Program-made: the position numbers and the translations under genes | Part shown: piece by piece, positions 8,892 to 17,354 of the stretch | Numbering within the stretch: the stretch's first letter is position 1 | Layout of the letters: each line of letters opens with the position of its first letter | From: Clostridiaceae bacterium | GTDB lineage: Bacteria > Bacillota > Clostridia > Peptostreptococcales > Peptostreptococcaceae | DNA: 47,258 nt | Reading direction: 5' to 3' | Assembly (NCBI GenBank): GCA_902362365.1 | Contig: CABIVQ010000022.1 | Span: forward strand, 1 to 47,258 | The notes under the pieces: generated by a model | The model's database searches: none | What the model was told of the DNA's origin: nothing | What the model saw: only the letters and a program-made list of their open reading frames with translations

Positions 8892-10277
8892 TCAAGTAAG
8901 ATATATAAATGATGTTACTATCATTATAAATGCAGTTACCAATATAGGTATAAGTACAGAAGTAACAAATATATCTTTATATGAATCTTTATGGGTCAAA
9001 CCGCAAATTGCAAGTGTAGTAATTACTGCACCGTTATGAGGTAGAGTATCTAACCCACCAGATGCCAAGGACGCAATTCTATGCATTATTTCCGGTGATA
9101 TATTTAGATTTTGGCTCATCGTAATAAATGTTGGAGCTAAAGCATCTAAGGTTATTGTAAGACCACCAGATGCTGATGCTGTAATTCCACAGATAATATT
9201 AACCGAAATAGCTTCAGAAATAATTGGATTAGATGATATATTAAGTATTAAACTTTGTAGAGTAATAAATATAGGTAGAGATTTAATTACACTTCCATAA
9301 CCTACTATAGCACTTGAACTTAGTAAAGGTAAAAATGAATTGCTTATTCCTTTATCAAGTACTTTATTTAAATTTTTAATTTTATTTATATTAACTAGTA
9401 GTATGATTAATATTGAAATAAAAATAGATATAATAACACTCCAAGTTCCTGAAATAGAATCTAATACTAGATTATGCTTATTTAAATATGAACCATCAAC
9501 TAAATACTTATAAAATATTTTAGAGAAAAATAAATTACTAATAAAAATTATTATAATAGGCATAATTGAGATAAATATATTTGGTATATCTATGTTATTA
9601 TCAAGTCCTTCATAAGAATTAAATGTACCATAACCCTCATTATTTAAATTTGCTTGTTTTACTCTATATGTAAGCCAAGTAATACCAAGAATTAGCATAA
9701 GTAAGCTAGCAGTTATTCCAATAAGTGGAGCTGAAAAAGTATCTGTTTTAAAGTATCTCATTGGAATTACATTTTGAATTTCTGGTGTACCAGGTAAAGC
9801 GGTCATAGTAAATGTAAATGCACCTAATGCAATAGTTCCGGGTATAAGTCTTTTAGGAATATTAGACTCTTTAAACAATACATTTGCTATAGGATAAAGT
9901 ACAAAAGCAACTGTAAATAATGATACACCACCATAAGTAAGCAATGCACCTGCTAATACAACTGCTAAAATAGTTTTATCATTTCCTAATTTTTTAGTTA
10001 TGAAATGAGCTATGGACTTAGCATATCCGACTTCTTCCATTAATCTAGCAAAGATAGCTCCTGTTAGAAATATTGGAAAGTAGTTTTTTACAAAACTGGC
10101 AAATCCACTCATATATGTTTCTGTATATGTAAACATTAAGTGCTTACTTGAATCTCCACCAATAATTAAAGCTGTTAATAAGGCTACTATTGGAGCAGTT
10201 ATTATTGTTGAATATCCTTTATAAGCTAAATATATTATTAATGATAAAGATAAGATTAGTCCGATAATATTGAACAT
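8892..10277 (-). CDS. GntP-family permease (gluconate-type H+ symporter)
   Basis: This is a 461-residue, strongly hydrophobic protein with about 12 membrane segments. The general architecture fits GntP carriers, which import gluconate or related organic acids with protons. Supporting stretches include the ALPGTPEIQNVIPMRYF segment, an ASGGLTITLDALAPTF segment and the HRIASLASGGLDTLPHNGAV segment; the last two resemble ion-transporter family re-entrant loops. The start follows AGGAG eight bases away. It is transcribed alone and divergent from the PLP enzyme at 10477. No sugar-acid enzyme lies beside it, so the substrate is not indicated. Family confidence is good, substrate low. Confidence 0.8.
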   Translation of the reverse strand: MFNIIGLILSLSLIIYLAYKGYSTIITAPIVALLTALIIGGDSSKHLMFTYTETYMSGFASFVKNYFPIFLTGAIFARLMEEVGYAKSIAHFITKKLGNDKTILAVVLAGALLTYGGVSLFTVAFVLYPIANVLFKESNIPKRLIPGTIALGAFTFTMTALPGTPEIQNVIPMRYFKTDTFSAPLIGITASLLMLILGITWLTYRVKQANLNNEGYGTFNSYEGLDNNIDIPNIFISIMPIIIIFISNLFFSKIFYKYLVDGSYLNKHNLVLDSISGTWSVIISIFISILIILLVNINKIKNLNKVLDKGISNSFLPLLSSSAIVGYGSVIKSLPIFITLQSLILNISSNPIISEAISVNIICGITASASGGLTITLDALAPTFITMSQNLNISPEIMHRIASLASGGLDTLPHNGAVITTLAICGLTHKDSYKDIFVTSVLIPILVTAFIMIVTSFIYLT

Positions 10278-10410
10278 TATAATTACTCCTTTATGTGAAA
10301 TTTAATTTATATATCTAATATACCCCGATTATAGATTAAAAACTTATACATTTATTTATAAGTTGAAATAATAAAAATAACTAATAGAATTTATATAAAA
10401 AACTATAAAC

Positions 10411-10439
10411 TTGCGTGAAAATACAGGATATGATAGAAT
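10411..10439 (+). promoter_or_regulatory. sigma-A promoter of the PLP-enzyme gene
   Basis: TTGCGT (10411-10416) and TAGAAT (10434-10439) are 17 bases apart, with the coding start about 37 bases downstream. This argues that the in-frame TTG at 10411 is part of the -35 box and not a start codon. Confidence 0.5.
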
Positions 10440-10476
10440 TCTAATGTTAAATATATACAAAAGACAGGTGAAAAAA

Positions 10477-11757
10477 ATGCTTAATGAAACAAAAGAACTT
10501 TTAAAAGGCTTTTATGGATTAGATAATGAAACTTTTGAATTATCCGAAGAAGTAATGAAAGACATAGAACCTCAATTTGAGAAGATAAAAAAAATAAGAG
10601 AATACAATCAGTATAAAGTATTAAAAGCTATGCAAGAAGCTCGTCTAAGCGATAATCACTTTAACTGGACTACAGGTTATGGATATAATGATATAGGAAG
10701 AGAAAAGGTTGAAGAAATATATGCAAATGTATTTGGTGCTGAAGATGCATTAGTTAGACCTATTATAGTTAATGGTACTCATGCGTTAAGTCTTTGTGTA
10801 CAAGGTCTTGTTCGTCCTGGAGATGAAATATTATCTGTAACAGGTGCACCTTATGATACATTACAAGGTGTAATAGGTATAAGAGAAGAAAAAGGATGCT
10901 TAAAAGAGTTTGGTGTTACATATGATCAAGTAGATTTTTTAGAAGATGGCAACATAGACTTAGATGGTATAAAAAGTAAAATAAATGATAGAACTAAGCT
11001 TGTAATGATACAAAGGTCTAAAGGATATGCTTGGAGAAAATCATTAACAATAGAAGATATAAAAGAAGCTGTAGAAACTGTTAAATCAGTTAATAAAGAC
11101 ATAATAGTAATGGTTGATAACTGTTATGGTGAATTTTTAGATACAAAAGAACCAACAGAAGTTGGTGCTGATATTATGGCTGGTTCATTAATAAAGAATC
11201 CAGGTGGAGGACTTGCTTTAACTGGTGGTTATATTGCTGGTAAAAAAGAGTTAGTTGAAATGATATCTTATAGATTAACTACTCCAGGAATAGGTAAAGA
11301 ATGCGGACTAACATTTGGTACAACAAGAACTGTACTTCAAGGATTCTTTATGGCACCTTATGTTACATCTCAGGCTGTAATGGGAGCAATATTCTGTGCA
11401 AGAGCATTTGAAAAATTAGGATATGATGTTCTTCCTAAATATGATGATTTAAGAAGTGATATTATACAAGTTGTTAGACTTAACAATGCTGAGGAAGTTA
11501 TAAGCTTCTGTCAAGGTGTACAAGAAGCTGCGCCAGTTGATTCATATGTTAGACCAGAGCCATGGGCGATGCCTGGATATGATAGTGATGTTATTATGGC
11601 TGCAGGAGCATTTATACAAGGTTCTTCTATAGAATTAAGTGCAGATGCACCAATAAGACCACCATATAATGTATACTTCCAAGGTGGACTTACATTTGAT
11701 CATTCTAAGATGGGAACTTTAAAAGCTATCCAATCTATGAAAAATATAACTAAATAG
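10477..11757 (+). CDS. methionine gamma-lyase-family PLP enzyme (YnbB / 'aluminium resistance' family)
   Basis: This 426-residue fold-type I PLP enzyme belongs to the family annotated as cystathionine beta-lyase/aluminium-resistance protein, often found next to hfq and miaA in Firmicutes. The probable PLP lysine is K240 in SLIKNPGGG. PIIVNGTHAL and MVDNCYGEF hold cofactor contacts. I chose ATG 10477 because AGGTG lies six bases upstream. A longer in-frame reading from TTG 10411 would overlap the promoter and lacks a ribosome site. The reaction in vivo is not established for most family members; a carbon-sulphur lyase is inferred. The terminator at 11772 follows. Confidence 0.85.
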   Translation: MLNETKELLKGFYGLDNETFELSEEVMKDIEPQFEKIKKIREYNQYKVLKAMQEARLSDNHFNWTTGYGYNDIGREKVEEIYANVFGAEDALVRPIIVNGTHALSLCVQGLVRPGDEILSVTGAPYDTLQGVIGIREEKGCLKEFGVTYDQVDFLEDGNIDLDGIKSKINDRTKLVMIQRSKGYAWRKSLTIEDIKEAVETVKSVNKDIIVMVDNCYGEFLDTKEPTEVGADIMAGSLIKNPGGGLALTGGYIAGKKELVEMISYRLTTPGIGKECGLTFGTTRTVLQGFFMAPYVTSQAVMGAIFCARAFEKLGYDVLPKYDDLRSDIIQVVRLNNAEEVISFCQGVQEAAPVDSYVRPEPWAMPGYDSDVIMAAGAFIQGSSIELSADAPIRPPYNVYFQGGLTFDHSKMGTLKAIQSMKNITK

Positions 11758-11771
11758 TAGAAATATAAAAG

Positions 11772-11821
11772 AGTCTTACTAATATTAATATAATTATTTA
11801 ATCTTAGTAAGACTTTTTATA
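11772..11821 (+). terminator. Rho-independent terminator of the PLP-enzyme gene
   Basis: A perfect 11-bp stem (11772-11782 with 11804-11814, AGTCTTACTAA type) has a 21-base AT loop and is followed by TTTTTAT. Confidence 0.85.
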
Positions 11822-11929
11822 TTATTTATTATCTATCATTTTTATAGTTTTCAAGTTATTAAAATAATATAGTAATCTAACTTAATAATGATAATATATA
11901 ATTATATCTATAAGTCAATAAACAATAGT

Positions 11930-12155
11930 ATGGGATATGATATAAAATTTAAAAGTAGAGCTATTGAATATAAAAATGAAGTACACACTTATAAAGAAAC
12001 TTGTAAGGTTTTTAAAATATCAGAAGTGACACTAACAAGATGGATAAAAAAGAAAAGAAAGGTAAATTAGGAGAGGTAAAAATACAGGTAAGAAAGCCAA
12101 AAAAATTTATCCAGATAAGTTAGTTAAATATATAGAGGAGCATCTAGATGCGTAA
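11930..12155 (+). pseudogene. IS630-type transposase N-terminus, frameshifted and truncated
   Basis: From ATG 11930 the frame reads YDIKFKSRAIEYK, then HTYKETCKVFKISEVTL and RWIKK, a helix-turn-helix typical of the N-terminal half of IS630-family transposases. The match then continues in two other frames: KGKLGEVKNTGKKAKK from about 12052 and IYPDKLVKYIEEHLDA to the stop at 12153. Both frame changes fall in A-runs (12046-12051 and 12099-12105). The DDE catalytic half is absent, so this cannot be active. It marks an old insertion. The family call rests on the HTH and the K-IYP-KL-YIEEH pattern. Confidence 0.65.
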
Positions 12156-12364
12156 AAGTGCTAATAAAAATTTGAAACTAATATTTCATTATAGTGTCCT
12201 TGCAGCTTTACCAGCAGCAATAGCAGGTACATGGCAAACAATATTTAGTGCCATACTGGCTAATTACTGGCTGAAAAATCAAAAGATAAAGTGTTACCTC
12301 TTGAGCCAGAATATATGAATAATAAGTAAAATATTACAAATAATAGGTCATAAGAAATAAGATA
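12148..12364 (+). pseudogene. small membrane-protein fragment, frameshifted
   Basis: An ATG at 12148 with GAGGAG seven bases upstream opens a frame to 12318. It contains one clear hydrophobic helix (FHYSVLAALPAAIAGTW then FSAILANYWL) that looks like the end of a membrane transport protein. Adding one base in the A4 run near 12280 would continue the reading as DKVLPLEPEYMNNK to a stop at about 12330, so the tail appears frameshifted. I do not recognise the family. It overlaps the transposase remnant, and the junction may have been made by the insertion or a later deletion. It could also be a genuine 56-residue membrane peptide. Confidence 0.35.
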
Positions 12365-12375
12365 GGAGAAAGCTA

Positions 12376-12768
12376 ATGATAAAAGTTTCAAGAATTACTT
12401 TACTTATTATGGCCGTTACGATTTTAACAAGTAATAATAGTTTTACTTTTGCAATGGAGCCAATTATGGACTATAAATATTCTTTAGAGGAACATAGAAT
12501 AAAAAGAGCAAAATTTATATGGGAAGCATCTTTAACTGAAATGGTTAAAGCTAATGATCTAAGTACTGAAGATATGAAATCTGTAAAAAATTATCTAAAG
12601 GATTATATAAAACAATCAAAAAGCGAAGAAAGCCGATATGAAGTAGAAAGAAAAGCCTTGAGTGTATATAGAGTAGAGGATTTAGTAAAAAATCATATTT
12701 TAGATGAGATTCAAGGTAATAAACTTAAGAAAAAATTAAATAAATATGATTTAAATGATTTAGAGTAA
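12376..12768 (+). CDS. small secreted protein, unknown function
   Basis: This is a 130-residue product with an N-terminal signal peptide (KVSRITLLIMAVTILTS core; possible cleavage after SFTFA). A highly charged, helical mature part of about 105 residues follows, without cysteines. An AGGAG site precedes the ATG by seven bases and a strong terminator follows, so it looks expressed. It lies just after the transposase scar. I do not recognise the family. The Glu/Lys-rich helical sequence could be an extracytoplasmic partner or chaperone, but nothing in the neighbourhood says which. Confidence 0.7.
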   Translation: MIKVSRITLLIMAVTILTSNNSFTFAMEPIMDYKYSLEEHRIKRAKFIWEASLTEMVKANDLSTEDMKSVKNYLKDYIKQSKSEESRYEVERKALSVYRVEDLVKNHILDEIQGNKLKKKLNKYDLNDLE

Positions 12769-12820
12769 CATTATATACTTGAGATAGTTTATTTTAAATA
12801 GCTTATAGTTGGATAAAAAG

Positions 12821-12863
12821 TAGGGATACTATTATATTTTATAATAATATCCCTATTTTTTTA
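12821..12863 (+). terminator. strong Rho-independent terminator
   Basis: A 16-bp stem with one mismatch (12821-12836 with 12840-12855) and a 3-base loop is followed by T7. It closes the small secreted-protein gene. The rest of the gap to 13141 is AT-rich and holds the repeat at 12921 and the promoter at 13067. Confidence 0.9.
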
Positions 12864-12920
12864 TTTTAATAAAAGAAAGTATAAATAAAAAAAGAATAAT
12901 ATTATAAAACAGAAAATGAA

Positions 12921-12942
12921 ATAACTTTCATATAACTTTCAT
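12921..12942. repeat. tandem 11-bp repeat ATAACTTTCAT x2
   Basis: Two perfect back-to-back copies of ATAACTTTCAT lie about 200 bases upstream of the citrate-synthase-like gene. AAAATGAAA on the left and TTTCATTTTT on the right are also inversely related. This could be a regulator site; no known box is recognised. Confidence 0.5.
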
Positions 12943-13066
12943 TTTTAATTAATTTATAAAAAATACAAAAAATAGATGCAATATTGAAAAAAGAGTAATA
13001 CAATAGATTACAAGATTAAAAGAGTAATATTTAATCTAACTAAAAATGAAATATATAAAAAAGTTT

Positions 13067-13094
13067 TTGCAAAATACTTTAATCAAAATATAAA
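13067..13094 (+). promoter_or_regulatory. candidate promoter of the citrate-to-2-oxoglutarate operon
   Basis: TTGCAA (13067-13072) and TATAAA (13089-13094) have 16 bases between them and lie about 48 bases before the start at 13142. A TATAAT at 13116 is an alternative -10 but has no -35. Confidence 0.4.
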
Positions 13095-13141
13095 AAGATA
13101 ATTAATTTAAGTCAATATAATAAATGTAGGAGGTATTTAGT

Positions 13142-14299
13142 ATGTGTGTAGTTGATAAATCTAATTCAAAAGGAATAAGTATAGTAGATACTACTTTAAG
13201 AGATGGAGAACAAACCGCTGGTGTTGTATTTGCAAATCATGAAAAAATTGCAATAGCAGAAATGCTAAGTGACCTTGGAATAAATCAATTAGAAGTAGGT
13301 ATCCCAGCTATGGGTGGAGATGAAAAAGAAGTAATTAAATCCATATGTAAAAGGAATTTAAAGCCAAGTATAATGGCTTGGAATAGAGCAGTAATATCTG
13401 ATATTGAAAACTCAATAGACTGTGGTGTTGATGCAGTTGCAATTTCTATATCAGTATCTGATATACACATTCAACATAAACTTAAAACATCAAGAGAATG
13501 GGTAATAGAAAATATGGTAAAATCAGTAGAGTTTGCCAAGAAAAATGGATTGTATGTATCTGTAAATGGAGAAGATGCTTCAAGAGCTGATTTAAAATTT
13601 TTAACTACTTTTATAGATGCTGCTAAAGAAGCTGGTGCAGATAGATTCAGATATTGTGATACAGTTGGAGTAATGGAACCATTTTCTATAAAAGATACTA
13701 TAATGAAAATTTATAATAGAACAAAGTTTGATATAGAAATGCATACACATAATGATTTTGGATTAGCAACAGCAAATGCTATAGCTGGTGTTTTAGGTGG
13801 TGCTAATTATATAGGAGTAACTGTAAATGGCTTAGGAGAAAGAGCTGGAAATGCAGCATTAGAAGAAGTATTAATGGCACTTAAATATGTATATAATTAC
13901 GAAGTTAATATTGATACAACCAAGTTTAAAGATTTATCTGAATACGTATCAAAGGCAGCTGGTAGGGAATTACCTTCTTGGAAAGCAATAGTCGGAAGCA
14001 ATATGTTTAAGCATGAATCAGGAATACATGCAGATGGAGCATTAAAAAATCCTAAAAATTATGAAGCTTTCGATCCAAGAGAAGTAGGTCTTGAAAGACA
14101 AATTGTAATAGGAAAACATTCTGGAAAAGCTGCTATAATCAATAAATTTATGGAATATAATATTAATTTAACTGAAGATGAAGCAAACATGATGTTAGAA
14201 GCTGTAAGAGCATTATCTATTAGAGCAAAAAGAATATTATTTGATAAAGAATTAGTTCAACTTTACAATGATATAAAAAAATATAGACATATAGGCTAA
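13142..14299 (+). CDS. Re-citrate synthase / homocitrate synthase-family enzyme
   Basis: This is a 385-residue HMGL-like TIM-barrel acyl-CoA aldolase of the isopropylmalate/homocitrate synthase family. DTTLRDGEQTAGVVF near residues 16-30 holds the metal and catalytic residues, and MHTHNDFGLATANAIAG holds the HxH metal ligands. GIHADGALKNP is the C-terminal family motif. The LeuA regulatory domain is absent. It is first in an operon with aconitase and isocitrate dehydrogenase and no Si-citrate synthase is present. This is the arrangement in which clostridial members act as (Re)-citrate synthase, condensing acetyl-CoA with oxaloacetate. Re-citrate activity is inferred from context; NifV/AksA-like homocitrate synthesis is the alternative. 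The ribosome site is AGGAGG. Confidence 0.85.
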   Translation: MCVVDKSNSKGISIVDTTLRDGEQTAGVVFANHEKIAIAEMLSDLGINQLEVGIPAMGGDEKEVIKSICKRNLKPSIMAWNRAVISDIENSIDCGVDAVAISISVSDIHIQHKLKTSREWVIENMVKSVEFAKKNGLYVSVNGEDASRADLKFLTTFIDAAKEAGADRFRYCDTVGVMEPFSIKDTIMKIYNRTKFDIEMHTHNDFGLATANAIAGVLGGANYIGVTVNGLGERAGNAALEEVLMALKYVYNYEVNIDTTKFKDLSEYVSKAAGRELPSWKAIVGSNMFKHESGIHADGALKNPKNYEAFDPREVGLERQIVIGKHSGKAAIINKFMEYNINLTEDEANMMLEAVRALSIRAKRILFDKELVQLYNDIKKYRHIG

Positions 14300-14330
14300 A
14301 TAATATAATTAATATAGGGGGGAGATACCA

Positions 14331-16274
14331 ATGGGAGATAATTTAACTTATAAGATACTAAAAAAACATATCGTAGATGGAAAATTAAAAAAAGGTGAAT
14401 TTATTGGAATAAAAATAGATCAAACATTAACTCAAGACTCAACTGGAACAATGGCATATCTTCAACTTGAAGCAATGAATATAGATAAAGTTAAAACTAA
14501 AAAAAGTGTAGCCTTTGTAGATCATAATATGTTACAACAAGGTTTTGAAAATGCAGATGATCATAAGTATATTCAGACAGTTGCTGATAAGCATGGTGTA
14601 TACTTTTCAAGGCCAGGAAATGGAATATGTCATCAAGTATTTCTAGAAAGATTTTCAACTCCTGGAGATACTCTTTTAGGATCAGATAGTCATACACCAA
14701 CTGCTGGAGCAGTAGGCATGTTATCAATTGGAGCTGGGGGACTTGATGTTGCTTTAGCTATGGCAGGTGGGGCTTATTATATAAATGTACCTAAGGTTTG
14801 TAAAGTTAATTTAATAGGTAAGTTAAATTATATGGTAGCTTCAAAGGATATTATATTAGAGTTGTTAAGAAAACGTACAGTAAAAGGTGGAGTAGGTACT
14901 GTATTTGAATACTCTGGAGAAGGTCTAAAGTATCTATCTGTACCACAAAGGGCTACTATAACAAATATGGGTGCTGAACTTGGAGCAACAACTTCTATAT
15001 TCCAAAGTGATGAAAGAACTTATGAATTTTTTAAAGCACAAAATAGAGAAAATGAATGGATTGAATTAAAGGCAGATGAAAATTGTGAATACGATGAAGA
15101 AGTAACTATAGATTTAAGTAAGCTAGAACCCTTAGCAGCCATTCCACATTCACCTGATCATGTGAAGAAAGTTAATGAAATAGGGAAAATAAAAGTGGAT
15201 CAAGTTGCAATAGGAAGCTGTACTAACTCATCATATGAAGATTTAATGAAGGTTGCTCAGATATTAAAAAATAAAAAAGTGCATAAAGATGTAAGTTTAG
15301 TTATTGCTCCTGGTTCAAGACAGGTAATGGAAATGCTAGCTAGAAATGGAGCATTAGCAGATATTATAAATTCCGGAGCAAGAATATTAGAAAACTCATG
15401 CGGACCTTGTATAGGTATGGGTCAATCTCCAGGTACAAATTCAGTATCTCTTAGAACTTTTAACAGAAACTTCTATGGTAGAAGTGGAACTTTATCAGCA
15501 CAAATATATTTAGTGAGTCCTGAAGTTGCTGCAGTAAGTGCAATAGAAGGAGTACTTACTGATCCTAGAGATTATAAGATAGAATTTAATAATTTAGAAA
15601 TAGATAAGTTTTTAATAGACGATAGTATGATTATAAAACCTTCAGAAGAAAGTGATTTAGTAAAAGTTGTAAGAGGCCCTAATATTAAGCCTTTCCCAAT
15701 TAATACTAAACTAGAAAATACTATGAGTGGTAAAATAGTTTTAAAAACTGAAGATAATATTACAACTGATCATATAATGCCATCTAACGCTAAGTTATTA
15801 CCATTTAGAAGTAATATACCGTACTTATCAGAATTCTGCTTTAATACAGTAGATACAGAATTCCCTAAAAGAGCTAAAGAAAATAATGGTGGATTTATAA
15901 TAGGTGGAGAAAACTATGGTCAAGGATCAAGTAGAGAACATGCTGTTTTAGCTCCACTTTACTTAGGTATTAAAGGTGTTATAACTAAAAGTTTTGCCAG
16001 AATCCACAAGGCAAATCTTATAAACAGCGGAATAATTCCTATGACATTTATCAATGAAAAAGACTACGATGAAGTTGATTTATTAGATGAATTAGAGTTA
16101 AGAAATTTAAATGAAAATTTATATAATGGGGTATTAGAAATAACAAACATTACTAAATGTAATACATTTAAGGTTAAAATTGAATTATCACGAAAAGAAA
16201 TAGAAATTATAAAAGCTGGTGGAAAATTAAATTACATTAAGAACCAAGTGAATGAAGCAATAGAAAGTATATAA
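14331..16274 (+). CDS. acn: aconitate hydratase, short (Aquifex-type)
   Basis: Aconitase isomerises citrate to isocitrate with a [4Fe-4S] cluster. The cluster cysteines are C297 (IGSCTNSSYEDLM), C357 and C360 (ENSCGPCIGMGQSPG). The N-terminal LLGSDSHTPTAGAVGMLSIG is the family signature. The swivel domain is C-terminal, with TTDHIMPSNAK and GENYGQGSSREHAVLAPL. At 647 residues it is the short monomer type rather than the about 900-residue AcnA. The start follows GGGGGGAG. It sits 31 bases after the citrate-synthase-like gene and 16 before icd, so the three are surely co-transcribed. Confidence 0.96.
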   Translation: MGDNLTYKILKKHIVDGKLKKGEFIGIKIDQTLTQDSTGTMAYLQLEAMNIDKVKTKKSVAFVDHNMLQQGFENADDHKYIQTVADKHGVYFSRPGNGICHQVFLERFSTPGDTLLGSDSHTPTAGAVGMLSIGAGGLDVALAMAGGAYYINVPKVCKVNLIGKLNYMVASKDIILELLRKRTVKGGVGTVFEYSGEGLKYLSVPQRATITNMGAELGATTSIFQSDERTYEFFKAQNRENEWIELKADENCEYDEEVTIDLSKLEPLAAIPHSPDHVKKVNEIGKIKVDQVAIGSCTNSSYEDLMKVAQILKNKKVHKDVSLVIAPGSRQVMEMLARNGALADIINSGARILENSCGPCIGMGQSPGTNSVSLRTFNRNFYGRSGTLSAQIYLVSPEVAAVSAIEGVLTDPRDYKIEFNNLEIDKFLIDDSMIIKPSEESDLVKVVRGPNIKPFPINTKLENTMSGKIVLKTEDNITTDHIMPSNAKLLPFRSNIPYLSEFCFNTVDTEFPKRAKENNGGFIIGGENYGQGSSREHAVLAPLYLGIKGVITKSFARIHKANLINSGIIPMTFINEKDYDEVDLLDELELRNLNENLYNGVLEITNITKCNTFKVKIELSRKEIEIIKAGGKLNYIKNQVNEAIESI

Positions 16275-16290
16275 AATTGGAGGGATACAA

Positions 16291-17304
16291 ATGTATAATG
16301 TAACATTAATACCAGGGGATGGAATAGGACCAGAAGTATCTAAATCAATGGTTAGGGTAGTAGAAGCTACAGGTATAGATATTAATTGGGAAATAGTAAA
16401 TGCTGGTCTAAATGTAATTGAAGAATATAATACACCATTACCTGACCATGTTATAGAATCTATTAAGAAAAATAAAATAGCAATAAAAGGACCAATAACA
16501 ACACCAGTAGGTAAAGGATTTAAAAGTGTTAATGTGACACTTAGACAAGCTTTAGATTTATATGTTAATTTAAGACCAATTAAAACATTTAAAGGGATAA
16601 AATCAAGATACGAAAATGTAGACTTAGTAATAGTAAGAGAAAATACGGAGGATTTATATGCTGGAATAGAACATAAGCTAGGAGATTATGGCGCTGAAAG
16701 TATAAAAATAATAACAAAAGCTGCCTGTGAGAGAATAGTTGAATTTGCATGTGATTATGTTAAAGAAAACAATAGAAAAAAGCTTACAGGTGTTCATAAA
16801 GCAAATATAATGAAGTTAACAGATGGATTGTTTTTAAAAGTATTTAGAGATATATCTGAGAAGAATAAAATAGATTATGATGATTTAATTGTAGATGCAG
16901 CAACTATGAATTTAGTACTTAATCCAGAAAAATATGATGTATTAGTTATGCCTAACTTATATGGTGATATATTATCTGATTTATGTGCAGGACTTGTTGG
17001 TGGTCTTGGTATAATACCAGGAGCAAATATAGGAAAGGACTGTGCTATATTTGAGGCAGTTCATGGAAGTGCACCTGATATTGCAGGTACGAATAAAGCC
17101 AATCCAACAGCATTAATACAATCAGCAATAATGATGCTTAGATATTTAGGAGAGCATAATGCTGCTAAAAAAATAGAAAGGGCATTAGAAAAAGTATTTA
17201 TTGAAGGAAGGGTATTAACCGTAGATTTAGGAGGAAATGCAACAACTGATGAATTTACAGAAGAACTTTGTAAATATGTACTTGAAGGTGTAAAAGCATA
17301 TTAA
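16291..17304 (+). CDS. icd: NAD-dependent isocitrate dehydrogenase
   Basis: It oxidises isocitrate to 2-oxoglutarate and CO2, the last step of this three-gene route to glutamate. The 337-residue protein belongs to the isocitrate/isopropylmalate dehydrogenase family. LPGDGIGPEV-type residues open it (LIPGDGIGPEVSK). VRENTEDLYAGIEH is the substrate signature, with the isocitrate-type ENTE. NLYGDILSDL is the metal site. HGSAPDIAGTNKANPTA has Asp-Ile where NADP enzymes have Lys-Tyr, so NAD is the likely cofactor. The GGAGGG site and 16-base gap place it in the operon. Confidence 0.93.
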   Translation: MYNVTLIPGDGIGPEVSKSMVRVVEATGIDINWEIVNAGLNVIEEYNTPLPDHVIESIKKNKIAIKGPITTPVGKGFKSVNVTLRQALDLYVNLRPIKTFKGIKSRYENVDLVIVRENTEDLYAGIEHKLGDYGAESIKIITKAACERIVEFACDYVKENNRKKLTGVHKANIMKLTDGLFLKVFRDISEKNKIDYDDLIVDAATMNLVLNPEKYDVLVMPNLYGDILSDLCAGLVGGLGIIPGANIGKDCAIFEAVHGSAPDIAGTNKANPTALIQSAIMMLRYLGEHNAAKKIERALEKVFIEGRVLTVDLGGNATTDEFTEELCKYVLEGVKAY

Positions 17305-17354
17305 ATTTATGTTATTATATATAGTACAGATTTATTAATAAAGGAGTGTTCTTA

